Assembly: GCA_010672965.1 (NCBI GenBank)
Contig: JAAHFN010000009.1
Coordinates: forward strand, 1-64,000
Source: Oscillatoria sp. SIO1A7
Lineage (GTDB): Bacteria > Cyanobacteriota > Cyanobacteriia > Cyanobacteriales > Laspinemataceae
DNA: 64,000 nucleotides
Reading direction: 5' to 3'
Shown: in pieces, positions 36,103 through 46,483 of the stretch
Layout: every line of letters starts with the position of its first letter
Position numbering within the stretch: position 1 is the stretch's first letter
Made by a program: the position numbers and the translations under genes
The notes under the pieces: generated by a model
What the model saw: only the letters and a program-made list of their open reading frames with translations
Told to the model about the DNA's origin: nothing
The model's database searches: none

Positions 36103-36306
36103 TTACTCCGCTAGCTGTTTATCTCGGAAAAGATCCCGCTTGGCCTCTTCTATCTCCTCATCGGTTACTTCAAATTTTCCGGCCCACATTCCTTTTAATT
36201 TGGTGGGGCGGGGCGGTTTGCCCTCCATTTCACGGGCCATTAAGTCTGTCAGCTCTGCCAATTCCTTTTGAATGCTTTGCAGACGCTTCAAAATATACTT
36301 TTCCAT
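36103..36306 (-). CDS. VapB-like antitoxin (copy 1)
   Basis: 67 residues from ATG giving MEKYILKRLQSIQKELAELT; the upstream extension is not supported. A helical N-terminus and the tail KPPRPTKLKGMWAGKFEVTD, EEIEEAKRDLF are typical of small cyanobacterial antitoxins paired with PIN toxins. It is nearly identical in layout to copy 2 at 36516-36719 and lies immediately upstream of the broken VapC-like gene. Confidence 0.75.
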   Translation of the reverse strand: MEKYILKRLQSIQKELAELTDLMAREMEGKPPRPTKLKGMWAGKFEVTDEEIEEAKRDLFRDKQLAE

Positions 36307-36366
36307 TATCTCTGCTTCCTCTTTACTTATATGGCGAGAGTCTAGGATGCGATACCGCCGGGAGGC

Positions 36367-36402
36367 AGAAACCCGGTTTTTTGAAGAAACCGGGTTTCTC
36401 AG
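36367..36402. repeat. Family-E hairpin remnant
   Basis: CAGAAACCCGGTTTTTTGAA meets AAACCGGGTTTCTC: the two family-E terminal repeats abut almost directly. It sits between the duplicated antitoxins. A similar hairpin is at 40089-40122. Confidence 0.75.
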
Positions 36403-36515
36403 ATATCGCAAATGATTTAGGATTGCCATATCGAATATCTCACCGATACTATAGAATAGCTCAATTAGAGTTTAAATGTCAAATGCGCGGTAAGGCTGGA
36501 TTTGAAGTTCGCTCA

Positions 36516-36719
36516 TTACTGCGAGATATCGATATCCAACTCCAGAGACTCTTTTGCTTCTTCTATTTCCCGATCGCTTACTTCAAACTTACCAGCCCAG
36601 ATTCCTTCTAACTTGGTCGGGCGCGGCGGCTTGCCTTCCATCTGATGATTAATTAAATACGTTAATTCTGCCAATTCCTTTTGCATGCTTTGCAGGCGCT
36701 TCAAAATATATTTTTCCAT
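36516..36719 (-). CDS. VapB-like antitoxin (copy 2)
   Basis: 67 residues, MEKYILKRLQSMQKELAELT to LDIDISQ, sharing about two thirds of residues with copy 1 (KPPRPTKLEGIWAGKFEV). No toxin follows it; only a short overlapping reading (MSELQIQPYRAFDI, 36468-36512) remains before copy 1. This points to tandem duplication of a toxin-antitoxin unit with loss of one toxin. Confidence 0.7.
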   Translation of the reverse strand: MEKYILKRLQSMQKELAELTYLINHQMEGKPPRPTKLEGIWAGKFEVSDREIEEAKESLELDIDISQ

Positions 36720-36810
36720 TGATTACTGCTTCGTCTTAATTTTTATTGCGACTGGCGCTATCTTTATTATAATAGGAAAGACCCTTGGGAATCTCTGACT
36801 CTAGCAAACT

Positions 36811-38433
36811 ATGGCTCGCACGCCTACTCTTACATATCATCGGGGCACCCTGCTGCTGCATCCGCCGCCGAGGGGAAAAGCCTGGGTTGACTTTGCCACT
36901 TGGGACGATCGAGTGGAGAAATTTCGCATTAGAGCCATTGAATACCGTCCCCTAGTGGAAACGCTCCAAGCTGAAAATATTAATTTTGTCGATGAAGCGA
37001 AGGCATTTACGCCATTGGAACTGGTTCCTAGTTTGGAAATGCCTCCTTATCCGCACCAGGAAGAGGCATTGTTAGCTTGGAAGCGGGCAAAACGTCAGGG
37101 GGTTGTAGTCTTGCCCACTGCAGCGGGCAAAACTTATTTGGCACAATTGGCAATGCAGGCAACGCCGCGCACCACATTAGTTGTAGTGCCGACTCTGGAT
37201 TTAATGCACCAGTGGTACGCTCATTTGGAGGCAGCATTTCCCGATGCCGAGGTGGGATTGCTCGGAGGCGGCTCTCGGGATAAAACGCCGATTTTAGTTG
37301 CTACTTATGATAGTGCGGCGATTCATGCAGAAACTCTAGGCGATCGCTACGCTTTAGTAATTTTTGACGAATGCCATCACTTGCCCACAGATTTTAATAG
37401 AGCGATCGCCGAATATGCTATAGCCCCTTATCGCCTGGGACTGACCGCTACCCCCGAACGCTCCGACGGCAAACATTCCGATCTCAATCTGCTCATCGGG
37501 CCGGAGGTCTATCGCAAAACTGCTGAGGAACTGGCGGGCGGGGCGCTAGCAGAGCATAAAATAGTACAAATTAAAGTAAAGCTCTCTCAACTGGAACGCG
37601 ATCGCTATAACGAGCTTATTAAAACTCGCAACGATTTTTTAGAAGCATCAAAAATTTCTCTAGGCAGCATTAAAGGCTGGCAGCGTTTTGTCCAAGCTAG
37701 CGCTCGCTCGGCTGCGGGAAGGCGGGCGATGCTAGCTCACCGAGAAGCCAAGGCGATCGCTCTGGGCACCGATGGAAAAATGCGCGTACTCGCCGACTTA
37801 CTGGCAGAGCATTACCCAGAACGCACGCTTATTTTTACTGCGGATAATGCCACGGTTTATCGCATCTCCCAGGAACTTCTAATTCCGGCCATTACCCATC
37901 AAACTCCGATTAAAGAACGCCACGAAGTTCTAACTCGCTTTCGCGCCGGGCAATATAAAACTCTGGTTGCCTCCCACGTCCTGAACGAAGGAGTTGACGT
38001 GCCAGATGCTCGGGTGGCTATCTTGCTATCGGGCACCGGTTCAAAGCGAGAATATATCCAGCGCTTGGGGCGGGTTCTGCGCAAAGGAACGACTGCCGAC
38101 AAACTGGCGATTCTTTATGAAGTTGTAGCAGAAAACACTGCCGAGGAAGGAACCTCCCAGCGGCGGCGCGGCACCAAGCGCCCAAAACCCGCTGGCTCGA
38201 AAACATCTCGGCACCTGGAAGTCGTTCCCTCTGCCCCAACCAATACGCCCTCAGAATCTAAGCCAAAACCCGTGCCAGATTCTGCGCCAGAATCTCAACC
38301 AAAACCCGCGCCAGAATCTCCAAAAGATTCTCCAGCAGCGCCAAAGCCAACTCCTATTTATGGTGTAGGGCGATCGCGTCCCAAGCGAGCTGCAGAGAAA
38401 CCAGCCAAATGGGGAGAAGATAGCGACGAGTGA
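36811..38433 (+). CDS. XPB-like superfamily 2 DNA helicase
   Basis: 540 residues. N-terminal XPB-type damage-recognition-like segment (LTYHRGTLLLHPPPRG, WVDFATWDDRVEKFRIRA). Walker A LPTAAGKT at about 101-108, DEAH-type box FDECHHLP near 183, motif III GLTATPERSDG near 210, and motif VI QRLGRVLRKG near 417. A low-complexity Pro/Lys/Glu tail (about 470-540) is unusual. The family unwinds DNA 3'-5'; archaeal and some bacterial members act with the Bax1 nuclease. A DUF790 gene follows at 38815 on the same strand, supporting a helicase-nuclease unit. Confidence 0.88.
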   Translation: MARTPTLTYHRGTLLLHPPPRGKAWVDFATWDDRVEKFRIRAIEYRPLVETLQAENINFVDEAKAFTPLELVPSLEMPPYPHQEEALLAWKRAKRQGVVVLPTAAGKTYLAQLAMQATPRTTLVVVPTLDLMHQWYAHLEAAFPDAEVGLLGGGSRDKTPILVATYDSAAIHAETLGDRYALVIFDECHHLPTDFNRAIAEYAIAPYRLGLTATPERSDGKHSDLNLLIGPEVYRKTAEELAGGALAEHKIVQIKVKLSQLERDRYNELIKTRNDFLEASKISLGSIKGWQRFVQASARSAAGRRAMLAHREAKAIALGTDGKMRVLADLLAEHYPERTLIFTADNATVYRISQELLIPAITHQTPIKERHEVLTRFRAGQYKTLVASHVLNEGVDVPDARVAILLSGTGSKREYIQRLGRVLRKGTTADKLAILYEVVAENTAEEGTSQRRRGTKRPKPAGSKTSRHLEVVPSAPTNTPSESKPKPVPDSAPESQPKPAPESPKDSPAAPKPTPIYGVGRSRPKRAAEKPAKWGEDSDE

Positions 38434-38472
38434 TATTTGGGAATGGGGAATTGGGCATGGGGCATTGGGCAT

Positions 38473-38735
38473 GGGAGCATTTCACTTTTTTGTAGGGTGC
38501 CGCACCGCGCACCAATCGCTATCTCTATAATTAAATCCTGTAGGAAAGCCGTGTAGGAAAGCATTGTGGTGCGTTTTTGTAGGGTGCCGCACCGCGCACC
38601 AATCGCTATCTCTATAATTAAATCCTGTAGGAAAGCCGTGCAGGAAAGCATTGTGGTGCGCGGTGCGGCACCCTACTTTTCAGTAGGAAAGCCCTGTAGG
38701 AAAGCATTGTGGTGCGCGGTGCGGCACCCTACTTT
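38473..38735. repeat. 87-bp tandem and inverted repeats between helicase and nuclease
   Basis: A left family-B end (GGGAGCATTTCACTTTTT) is followed by TGTAGGGTGCCGCACCGCGC, which recurs 87 bp later at 38578. Further copies of AGGAAAGC...GGTGCGGCACCCTAC run in inverted orientation to 38735. CCCCATG heptamers continue to 38790. They separate two genes that otherwise look like an operon. Confidence 0.8.
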
Positions 38736-38814
38736 TCAGTGCCCCATGCCCCATGCCCCATGCCCCATGCCCCATGCCCCATGCCCAATTCCGCTCTTCC
38801 CAATTCCCAAAATT

Positions 38815-40035
38815 ATGTTACCCACAGATTTATTGAGTTACCGCCACAATGGGGAAACTATTGTCCCCAAGTATTTGAAGCTAGATAAAAAGAATCTGGC
38901 GATCGCCCAGGAAATTATCACTTGCTTTGAGGAAGCAAAAGGCTGTAGCCAAGGGGAACTAAATCGCCAGTTGCGCGAGAGCGAGGGGGACAGCCCAGAC
39001 TACCGCCTGAAGCGGGGATTGGCTCATCTGCTCAGGGGCAGTTTTGCCACTTTTGAAGTAGTCAGCCCTCTCGATCCGCCAGAACTACGGCAGCGGGTCT
39101 TTGCCCTTTCTGCCGAAAATGTCCCTAGCGCCCAATCTAGCCAGCGCGTCTTGGAAAAATTGACAGCACAGTTGAGCCAGGAAATCGAGCGAGAGGTACA
39201 TATCCTAGAAATCAAAAGCGGTCTTTATGCAGACTTAGAAGAAAATAAAATATTGATTCAGTTTGAAGCGCCAACTACCGAAGAACTCCTGCACCGCTAC
39301 AACTTGTCTCAAGTGCAGGGGGTATTTTACCGCGCTACGAATATTGTTATCAATGCCCACCGTAATGACCCCGGGGAATACAAGCTTTTATTCCGCTATC
39401 TAAAATTATTTCAATTGATGGCCTATATTGAAGGAGATGCCGATCGCGGTTTTACTATTACTATTGACGGCCCCACTAGCCTATTTAAAGCCAACACTCG
39501 CTATGGACTAGCTCTGGCTAAAATGCTCCCCGCTCTATTGCACGTTACAAAATGGAGCCTTCGAGCTACTTTGCAAACTCGCGACTCTTACAGCGGCGAA
39601 TGGAAGTCCGGCTCCTTTACCATAACCTCCGATTGTGGTTTGATAAGTCACTATCCTCCGGGCAAGCCTTATGACAGTATGCTGGAAGCTTCTTTTGCCG
39701 ATCGCTGGCATAAATTAAAAACAGATTGGCGGCTAGAGCGGGAGGTAGATCTAATTCCCATTCCCGGCAGCGTGATGATTCCCGATTTCCGCCTAGTGCA
39801 TCCCGATGGGCGCTTCTTTTTACTAGAAATTGTCGGTTATTGGCGACCGGAATACCTGCGCAAGAAGTTTGCTCAAACTCACAAAGCCGAATGCGACTAT
39901 TTGATTCTGGCTGTTTCCGAAAGGCTCAACTTAGAAAAAGCTGGAGTCAATGTCCGGGATGTTTCGGTGCCTATTGTCTGGTTTAAAGATAAGCTCTTGC
40001 CCAAGCAAGTGCTAGCAGTGCTGGAGGAGCAATAG
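38815..40035 (+). CDS. Bax1-like nuclease (DUF790)
   Basis: 406 residues; the upstream in-frame extension only translates repeats and is rejected. The C-terminal nuclease signature is clear: IPDFRLVHPDG (Asp324) and LEIVGYWRPEYLRKK (Glu338), the hallmark of DUF790/Bax1. Bax1 is known to bind archaeal XPB and cut DNA beside bubbles, as an XPG-like activity. Its position directly after an XPB-like helicase fits that partnership. The N-terminal part (LLSYRHNGETIVPKYLK) is also family-typical. Confidence 0.88.
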   Translation: MLPTDLLSYRHNGETIVPKYLKLDKKNLAIAQEIITCFEEAKGCSQGELNRQLRESEGDSPDYRLKRGLAHLLRGSFATFEVVSPLDPPELRQRVFALSAENVPSAQSSQRVLEKLTAQLSQEIEREVHILEIKSGLYADLEENKILIQFEAPTTEELLHRYNLSQVQGVFYRATNIVINAHRNDPGEYKLLFRYLKLFQLMAYIEGDADRGFTITIDGPTSLFKANTRYGLALAKMLPALLHVTKWSLRATLQTRDSYSGEWKSGSFTITSDCGLISHYPPGKPYDSMLEASFADRWHKLKTDWRLEREVDLIPIPGSVMIPDFRLVHPDGRFFLLEIVGYWRPEYLRKKFAQTHKAECDYLILAVSERLNLEKAGVNVRDVSVPIVWFKDKLLPKQVLAVLEEQ

Positions 40036-40142
40036 CTTTTGAGATCGTAAAATAAGGGTAGGGCTGGGTTTTGTTGTCAACCGATGCGCCAGAAACCCGG
40101 TTTTTCCAAAAAACCGGGTTTCTTTGGTTTCTGGGACAGAAT

Positions 40143-40277
40143 TTATATCAAATCCGCGTAGCTGTTCCATAAATACCGTAGGGGTTCCCCGTGCCCGTCC
40201 CGGCCGCCTCAAACGCTCCCGGGGCGGGCACGAGGAACCCCTACAAACTGTGATTGTTTAACCGTATTTGATATTAT
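40143..40277. mobile_element. Family-D element
   Basis: TTATATCAAATCCGCGTAGC to AACCGTATTTGATATTATAA, with interior GTAGGGGTTCC...GGAACCCCTAC inverted arms. A family-E hairpin lies just before it at 40089-40122. Confidence 0.75.
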
Positions 40278-40297
40278 AACTTATTTAGAATTCCTAT

Positions 40298-41575
40298 ATG
40301 AGCAAGTCTCGCAACTATTATGAAATTCTAGGAGTCTCTCGGCAGGCAACCCGAGACCAAATCAAAAAAGCTTATCGGCGTCTAGTGCGCAAGTACCACC
40401 CAGACCTAAATCCAGGGGATAAGGCGGCGGCGGAAAAGGTCAAAGAAATTAATCGAGCTTATGAAATTCTCTCCGACCCGGAACGGCGAGGAAAATACGA
40501 TCGCGAAATCCGGGAGCCAGAAGAAGTAAAAGCCAAACCCCAGCAGCAGCCTTTGGATGCGGCAGGACTATACAAACAAGGTTTCAAAAAAAGTCAGAGA
40601 AAAGACTACAAAGGAGCAATAGCTAACTATACCGAAGCCTTGCGGCTCGAACCAAAATTTGCCGAAGCTTATAATATGCGGGGATACGCTCGTTTCCAAC
40701 TCAGAGACTACAGGAACGCTTTTGCCGATTACAGCAAAGCATTACAGCTCGACCCTAAAGCTACAGAAGTTTATTACTACCGTGGTTTAGCCCGCTTCAA
40801 GCTAGCGAGCATTCAGGGAGCTATAGAAGATTACACCAAGGCATTAAAGCTCAATCCCAATTATGCCCCAGCCTATTACCAGCGAGGTTTTGCCTATGCT
40901 GACATCGAAAATATAGCAGCGGCTCTGGCCGATTTGAAAAAAGCAGCTCAACTTTTTAGCAAACAACAACAAGGAGTTAATGCCCGAGAAGCTAGGGAAG
41001 CCGTTCGCCGTTTAGAAAAAAAATATGCCAAGAGCATTGTTTCTGCATCTGCCTTGTTAGCCCTACCCCAAGATACTCTCAAAGCAGTTCAAACTTTTGC
41101 TTTTAATCCAATGGGAGGATTGCTGCCTGCTTTTAGCAAACTAGAGTCATCTAAAGCGATCGCCGTTGGCAGTTTATTAGCTCTTATTTTTGACATCTGC
41201 TTCGTCTTAGGTTTATCGGCGGGAGGCGCTTCCCTCTCGACCTTAATCCTTTTTGGCATATTCCCATTTATAGGTTTTACTGGAGCGAGTGCTTTGGCAA
41301 GACTAATTTTGGGCGGCTCTGGCAGTTTCGCTGGAGATGCCTTTATTGCCGGCGCTTCCCTCTTGCCCGCCAGTGCATTGCTACTAGCCAGTTTCGTTTT
41401 AGTAAATTCCCTTCCTCAAGCGATCGCCGTCTTAGCAGTTTTTGCAGCTTCCCATACTATTCTCACCCTTTACAGCGGCTGCAATCAGATTTCCAATCTT
41501 TCCGAAACTCAATCCGCGATCGCTGTCCCAATTATCTTATTGCTTGGCAGCTTGCCCTTGACTTTCATCAATTAA
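40298..41575 (+). CDS. DnaJ-domain and TPR membrane protein
   Basis: 425 residues. The J domain is at 1-70 with the HPD motif ([10 protein letters not shown]). About residues 90-230 carry four TPR units ([60 protein letters not shown]). The C-terminal third (about 290-425) has four to five hydrophobic segments. J proteins stimulate Hsp70 ATPase; here the protein is likely membrane-tethered. There is no cysteine-rich zinc region, so it is not a type I DnaJ. Confidence 0.88.
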   Translation: MSKSRNYYEILGVSRQATRDQIKKAYRRLVRKYHPDLNPGDKAAAEKVKEINRAYEILSDPERRGKYDREIREPEEVKAKPQQQPLDAAGLYKQGFKKSQRKDYKGAIANYTEALRLEPKFAEAYNMRGYARFQLRDYRNAFADYSKALQLDPKATEVYYYRGLARFKLASIQGAIEDYTKALKLNPNYAPAYYQRGFAYADIENIAAALADLKKAAQLFSKQQQGVNAREAREAVRRLEKKYAKSIVSASALLALPQDTLKAVQTFAFNPMGGLLPAFSKLESSKAIAVGSLLALIFDICFVLGLSAGGASLSTLILFGIFPFIGFTGASALARLILGGSGSFAGDAFIAGASLLPASALLLASFVLVNSLPQAIAVLAVFAASHTILTLYSGCNQISNLSETQSAIAVPIILLLGSLPLTFIN

Positions 41576-41578
41576 TTG

Positions 41579-41702
41579 AGGGGTGTAGGGTGTGGGGTGT
41601 AGGGTGTAGGGTGTAGGGAATTATAATTTCTCCCTTGTCTTCTCCTTCTTCCTTGTCTTCCCTCTCTCTTCTCCCACACCCCACACCCCACACCCTACAC
41701 CC
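41579..41702. repeat. Heptamer arrays GGGTGTA and CCCTACA
   Basis: GGTGTAGGGTGTGGGGTGTA at 41580-41617 and complementary CCCCACACCC...CACCCTACACC at 41673-41702 form inverted arms around a C/T-rich spacer. The same pairing occurs at 29751-30300. Confidence 0.8.
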
Positions 41703-41809
41703 TAACTCTGGCCCCGCTACAAAGAATCTTAAGGTCATGTAAAACTTATAGAGGTAACCAGCGATCGCTGCGTTAACTTGAAAAATGTAAACAGCATCAC
41801 ATTGTAACT

Positions 41810-42169
41810 ATGGAGCCAGATTCTTTACCCACAGAGATCATCCTGGCCCGAGCGTCTAGATCCTTGGGCCAGGTTCAGCTTGATTGGAATCCTCAACCCG
41901 GTCATTACCTAGACTTACAAGGTCAAACCTACGCAGTTTTGGAGCGTCGCCACAAATATCAGCTCCGTTGCGGCCGCTATCGACTAAACAAAATAGCCCT
42001 CTACGTCCAATCTGCCGAACGACCTTTGGAACAAAGTTTGCTTGACGGGCGCTGGGTCCAGGGAGATGCCACTTGTCGCTATAACGCGCGATCGGAATTA
42101 ATTCGCTGTGCCGTCAACCCCTCTGGTCCTTGTGCTGGCTGTCGCTTTTACGAAGCGATCGGCAATTAG
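41810..42169 (+). CDS. DUF6464 family protein
   Basis: 119 residues, a cyanobacteria-specific family of unknown function. Core: GHYLDLQGQTYAVLERRHKY, then YRLNKIALYVQ and a C-terminal cysteine cluster CAVNPSGPCAGCRFYE (three Cys) plus an earlier DATCRYNARSE. The cysteine spacing suggests a metal site, which is inference. ATG preceded by AACT with no strong ribosome binding site. Confidence 0.75.
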   Translation: MEPDSLPTEIILARASRSLGQVQLDWNPQPGHYLDLQGQTYAVLERRHKYQLRCGRYRLNKIALYVQSAERPLEQSLLDGRWVQGDATCRYNARSELIRCAVNPSGPCAGCRFYEAIGN

Positions 42170-42236
42170 CTTTCAGCAATTAGCTTTCAGCAATTAGCTT
42201 TCCCTGCGGGAAGAGCTTATAGATCTACAACAAAAA

Positions 42237-43283
<1,047 letters not shown>

Positions 43284-43305
43284 AGTGGCTCGCTATTATT
43301 GCTTG

Positions 43306-44694
43306 CTAGAATCCTTTCCAGGGGCTAACTTCTAGGACGCCTCTAGGGGTGAAGACAACTCGGTATTCCGCTATGGGTTCTCGGACTTCTTGGCCATTGC
43401 TTCCAGAAACTGCGGCGCTCGGATCGTGCAAGCTGCGTAGCGGAGTTTGGCCGAGATAATCCAAGGCGGGTTGATTGATAGATTCGTAGTCAACGATCGC
43501 CCCTTCCTCAGTAACCGACAAGCGGTAAACTAATGGGCGATCGAAGGTTGTCTCTTGCGTCCAGGCTTCGTTAATTTTAGAGCGCAGTTTAAACAACAAA
43601 TCTTCAATAACAGCCGGAGCTGTTATTTCTGGCGCTTCTGAAGTTACGCTATTTCCATAGCCCTGCCAGGGATTGACTTCTAAAGTCTCGTTTTCTCGAA
43701 ACACCACCCGAAAACGGGCTAGGGATTCCGAGGCAGCCGTACCGCCATCGGTAGGAACGTACAGCAATTTTGATAGTGGGTTACTGCCGCTATAATTTCT
43801 AGCTGCTTCATTGTCTGGCTTAAAGCCCAGAATAGCGCCATCGCTACTAACCCCTACTTGATATACTAAATCTTCTTCGTTGGTTCTATCCGTTCCCCAA
43901 GCTTCGTCGAGTTCTTGATAAAGTCGATCCTGCAATCGCGCCAATTGATTGGAGTCGCTAATTTCTGGTATCGAGTCTAGGGCTGACTCTAAACTGGCAG
44001 CTCCTTCCGGCGTCGGACTAGCTCCTGGTGGACTGTCGGAACCGTTGGAGCTACCTTCTGTTGCAGGGGTAGATTCTTGAGAACTGTTCTGGGGCAGGGG
44101 TTCCGTGGGTCGTTTTACTTCTGGAACCGGCAAGACGAAGAAGGCGATCGCTGCTACTGCCACGCTAGAAACTCCTATAGCCAGAGGTATCGCTCGCTTG
44201 CTTCCTTCCCCTTGGCTGCGAGCGTATTTCTTGGCAACCGGAGTTAGCTCCAGCCTTAATTTCGGCAGCGTCCGCTTGTCGGCAAAAAACTGATCTACCG
44301 CTTCTACCAAATCAAACAGTTGTGGCGTTGTCAAGTCAACCTGTATTGGCTCGGGCTTGCCATTTTTTGCTTCTAAATCTTGCACTATTAACCTGTGCAT
44401 ATTTTTTGCGCCCTTTTCCAAGCGCACCCAAGCGGGCTCCGTGCTATCGAGTTCTGGCGATCGCACCCCGCTCAAAACGCTTTGAGCATATTTGCTTACT
44501 GTAGCTACCAAGCTCTGAAAAAACTCGCTCCCGCCGCTGATGGGCTGCTCTAACCCTGGCAAGTAGCACCGCACGTTAGCCAATGTTGACATCAAAGGCA
44601 GGCCACGCGGGGCATTAGAGTCAACGATTTCCTCTGTTACCCCATCCAGAACGAGCCTGCAATTCGGAAGACTGTATTCTCGTTGAATCGTCAT
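43306..44694 (-). CDS. DUF4335 domain protein
   Basis: 462 residues. The N-terminal domain (REYSLPNCRLVLDGVTEEIV) is DUF4335. A single transmembrane helix lies near residues 168-190 (AIPLAIGVSSVAVAAIAFFV), followed by a low-complexity S/P/E linker and two related 90-residue C-terminal repeats (EAWGTDRTNEEDLVYQVGVS and EAWTQETTFDRPLVYRLSVT). Its start overlaps the stop of the DUF3038 gene by 4 bp (ATGA), so the two are translationally coupled. This pair is conserved in cyanobacteria; function unknown. Confidence 0.85.
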   Translation of the reverse strand: MTIQREYSLPNCRLVLDGVTEEIVDSNAPRGLPLMSTLANVRCYLPGLEQPISGGSEFFQSLVATVSKYAQSVLSGVRSPELDSTEPAWVRLEKGAKNMHRLIVQDLEAKNGKPEPIQVDLTTPQLFDLVEAVDQFFADKRTLPKLRLELTPVAKKYARSQGEGSKRAIPLAIGVSSVAVAAIAFFVLPVPEVKRPTEPLPQNSSQESTPATEGSSNGSDSPPGASPTPEGAASLESALDSIPEISDSNQLARLQDRLYQELDEAWGTDRTNEEDLVYQVGVSSDGAILGFKPDNEAARNYSGSNPLSKLLYVPTDGGTAASESLARFRVVFRENETLEVNPWQGYGNSVTSEAPEITAPAVIEDLLFKLRSKINEAWTQETTFDRPLVYRLSVTEEGAIVDYESINQPALDYLGQTPLRSLHDPSAAVSGSNGQEVREPIAEYRVVFTPRGVLEVSPWKGF

Positions 44695-45314
44695 TCAACC
44701 TCTCCATCAAACAAACCTATCCAAAACCTTTGCATTCCCGCTGTCCCAGTGCAGAACAGTAATTTACTCAATAATTCTAAGGCTAGCTCGTCTAGCTTCT
44801 CATTAGAACTATAAGCCTTCACCCCACTTCGGCTAGGGTTCATGCGGCTGCGAAAATGAGCCCGAAATCTTTCTAGGTATCTAGAAAGTTGTATATGGCT
44901 TTGCAAGGGAATTTCCTTCTGGCTCAGTTGCTGGTAATCCAAGAGCAACTGGCGAATTGGTGCTGTCAAGCGTCGCGCCAAATGGCAGGCGATCGCGACC
45001 AATGCCTTTGCCTCAACCAAAGTTAGAGACCGTCTTTGGCTGTAACGCCGCAGGGGGTTGGTACTGCGCAAGCGCCACAGCATCACTCTATTTTTAATAA
45101 TATCCTGTAGCTCTAGTTCCTTTGCTGCTGCCAGGATATCTTCGGAACCCCTCAGATTCAAGGCTTCAATTGCCAACAGAATCAGGTCTATTTCCAACTG
45201 GGTGCGACGGGGACACCCCCCCGCCCAGCTTCCCGGCGGATCCTGCAGATTTTCCAAAATTAGCGGTTTTAACTGCTCGGACGGACTATTTGATGGCATT
45301 ACGCTTACGGTCAT
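44691..45314 (-). CDS. DUF3038 domain protein
   Basis: 207 residues, mostly helical, no membrane segment. ELDLILLAIEALNLRGSEDI-like core (IDLILLAIEALNLRGSE) and VEAKALVAIACHLARRLTAP are family-typical. It precedes and overlaps the DUF4335 gene, and fmt follows, making a probable three-gene transcript. Function unknown. Confidence 0.85.
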   Translation of the reverse strand: MTVSVMPSNSPSEQLKPLILENLQDPPGSWAGGCPRRTQLEIDLILLAIEALNLRGSEDILAAAKELELQDIIKNRVMLWRLRSTNPLRRYSQRRSLTLVEAKALVAIACHLARRLTAPIRQLLLDYQQLSQKEIPLQSHIQLSRYLERFRAHFRSRMNPSRSGVKAYSSNEKLDELALELLSKLLFCTGTAGMQRFWIGLFDGEVE

Positions 45315-45415
45315 GCTAACTCCCTGTCTCGGTCAACTGCACGCTCCTAATATCCAGAGTTCGACTCCCAAATCCATAAAAACTTCTAAATTATAAGGAT
45401 ACCCAACTTTTCATA

Positions 45416-45665
45416 TTGGGGCATGGGGCATGGGGCATGGGGCATGGGGCATGGGGCATTGGGGCATTGGGCATTGGGCATGGGGCATTGGGGCATTGGG
45501 CATTGGGCATTGGGAATGGGGCATTGGGCATTGGGCATTGGGAATGGGGACCAGGTGACAAGGAGACTTGGGGAGGAGGAGATCGACTTGTCCCCCCATG
45601 CCCCCAAGTCCCCAAGTCCCCAATGCCCAAGTCCCCCGGTCTCCTTGTCACCTGGTCCCCGGTCG
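45416..45665. repeat. GGGGCAT heptamer array
   Basis: GGGGCAT, GGGCATT and GGGAATG units fill 45418-45548; a GGTGACAAGGAGAC...GTCTCCTTGTCACC inverted pair encloses 45552-45652. The array gives long proline-rich spurious readings on the minus strand. Positions 45666-45961 hold no clear gene apart from the apt leader. Confidence 0.85.
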
Positions 45666-45961
45666 GGGGATGGCATTGGACATCGAGGACAAGGGAAATT
45701 TCTTAACTCTTAAAACTGCCTTAACAGAGTGCTACCAGGAACCAAGAGCCCAAATACCTAAATCAACCAATCGTCTATTCTATCAATGCAAGGTAGGCAG
45801 AAAAAACCCCTGTGGTGCGATCGCTTATACTTTGCACTAGAATCTTGCCCCCCTTAGAGTCTTACATGGAGCATGGCTCATCGGACCCCGATTCCCAATT
45901 CCCTCCTGAGCCTGGTCGTTGCGACCCAATTCCCAATTCCCAATTCACCCAACGAACGTCA

Positions 45962-46477
45962 ATGGATTTAAAGTCTCTAATTCGCGATATCCCTGACTTC
46001 CCAAAACCCGGAATCCTGTTTCGGGATATTACTACTCTGCTACAAAATGCGGAGGGTCTGCGTGAGGTTGTAGATCGCATGGCCGAAACATGCCATCCGT
46101 ACAACCCCGAAGCCATTGTTGGCATGGAGTCCCGTGGTTTTATCTTTGGAGTACCGCTAGCTTATAAGCTGGGAGCGGGTTTCGTTCCAGCACGCAAACC
46201 GGGGAAACTGCCATCGGCGGTCTATTCAGCGGAGTACGATTTAGAATATGGAACCGATCGCCTAGAAATTCATCAAGATGCGATCGCCCCGGGTAAACGG
46301 GTATTAATTGTGGACGATCTAATCGCCACTGGTGGCACTGCTCGCGCTACCGCCGACTTGGTGAAGCAAACAGGAGCCGAACTGGTTGCCTTTTGCTTTG
46401 TAGTGGAGCTATTAGGCTTGAATGGTCGAGAAAAACTGCCTCCTGATGTGCCAGTTATTACTTTAGTTCAATATTAG
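45962..46477 (+). CDS. apt: Adenine phosphoribosyltransferase
   Basis: 171 residues, standard length from ATG giving [20 protein letters not shown]; an upstream in-frame start at 45812 translates repeat DNA and is rejected. PRPP loop [16 protein letters not shown] is intact, as is [20 protein letters not shown]. It salvages adenine to AMP in the cytoplasm. A family-E element begins 7 bp after the stop. Confidence 0.96.
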   Translation: MDLKSLIRDIPDFPKPGILFRDITTLLQNAEGLREVVDRMAETCHPYNPEAIVGMESRGFIFGVPLAYKLGAGFVPARKPGKLPSAVYSAEYDLEYGTDRLEIHQDAIAPGKRVLIVDDLIATGGTARATADLVKQTGAELVAFCFVVELLGLNGREKLPPDVPVITLVQY

Positions 46478-46483
46478 AGCTAA

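Noticed and set aside
38566-38814. N-terminal extension of the DUF790 protein
   Set aside because: It translates the 87-bp and CCCCATG repeats; the conserved family start is at 38815.
45386-45713. Several overlapping ORFs rich in CPMPNA or MGHGAWG
   Set aside because: They are readings of the GGGGCAT heptamer array in all frames.
45812-45961. N-terminal extension of apt
   Set aside because: Not conserved in the family; the standard N-terminus begins at 45962.
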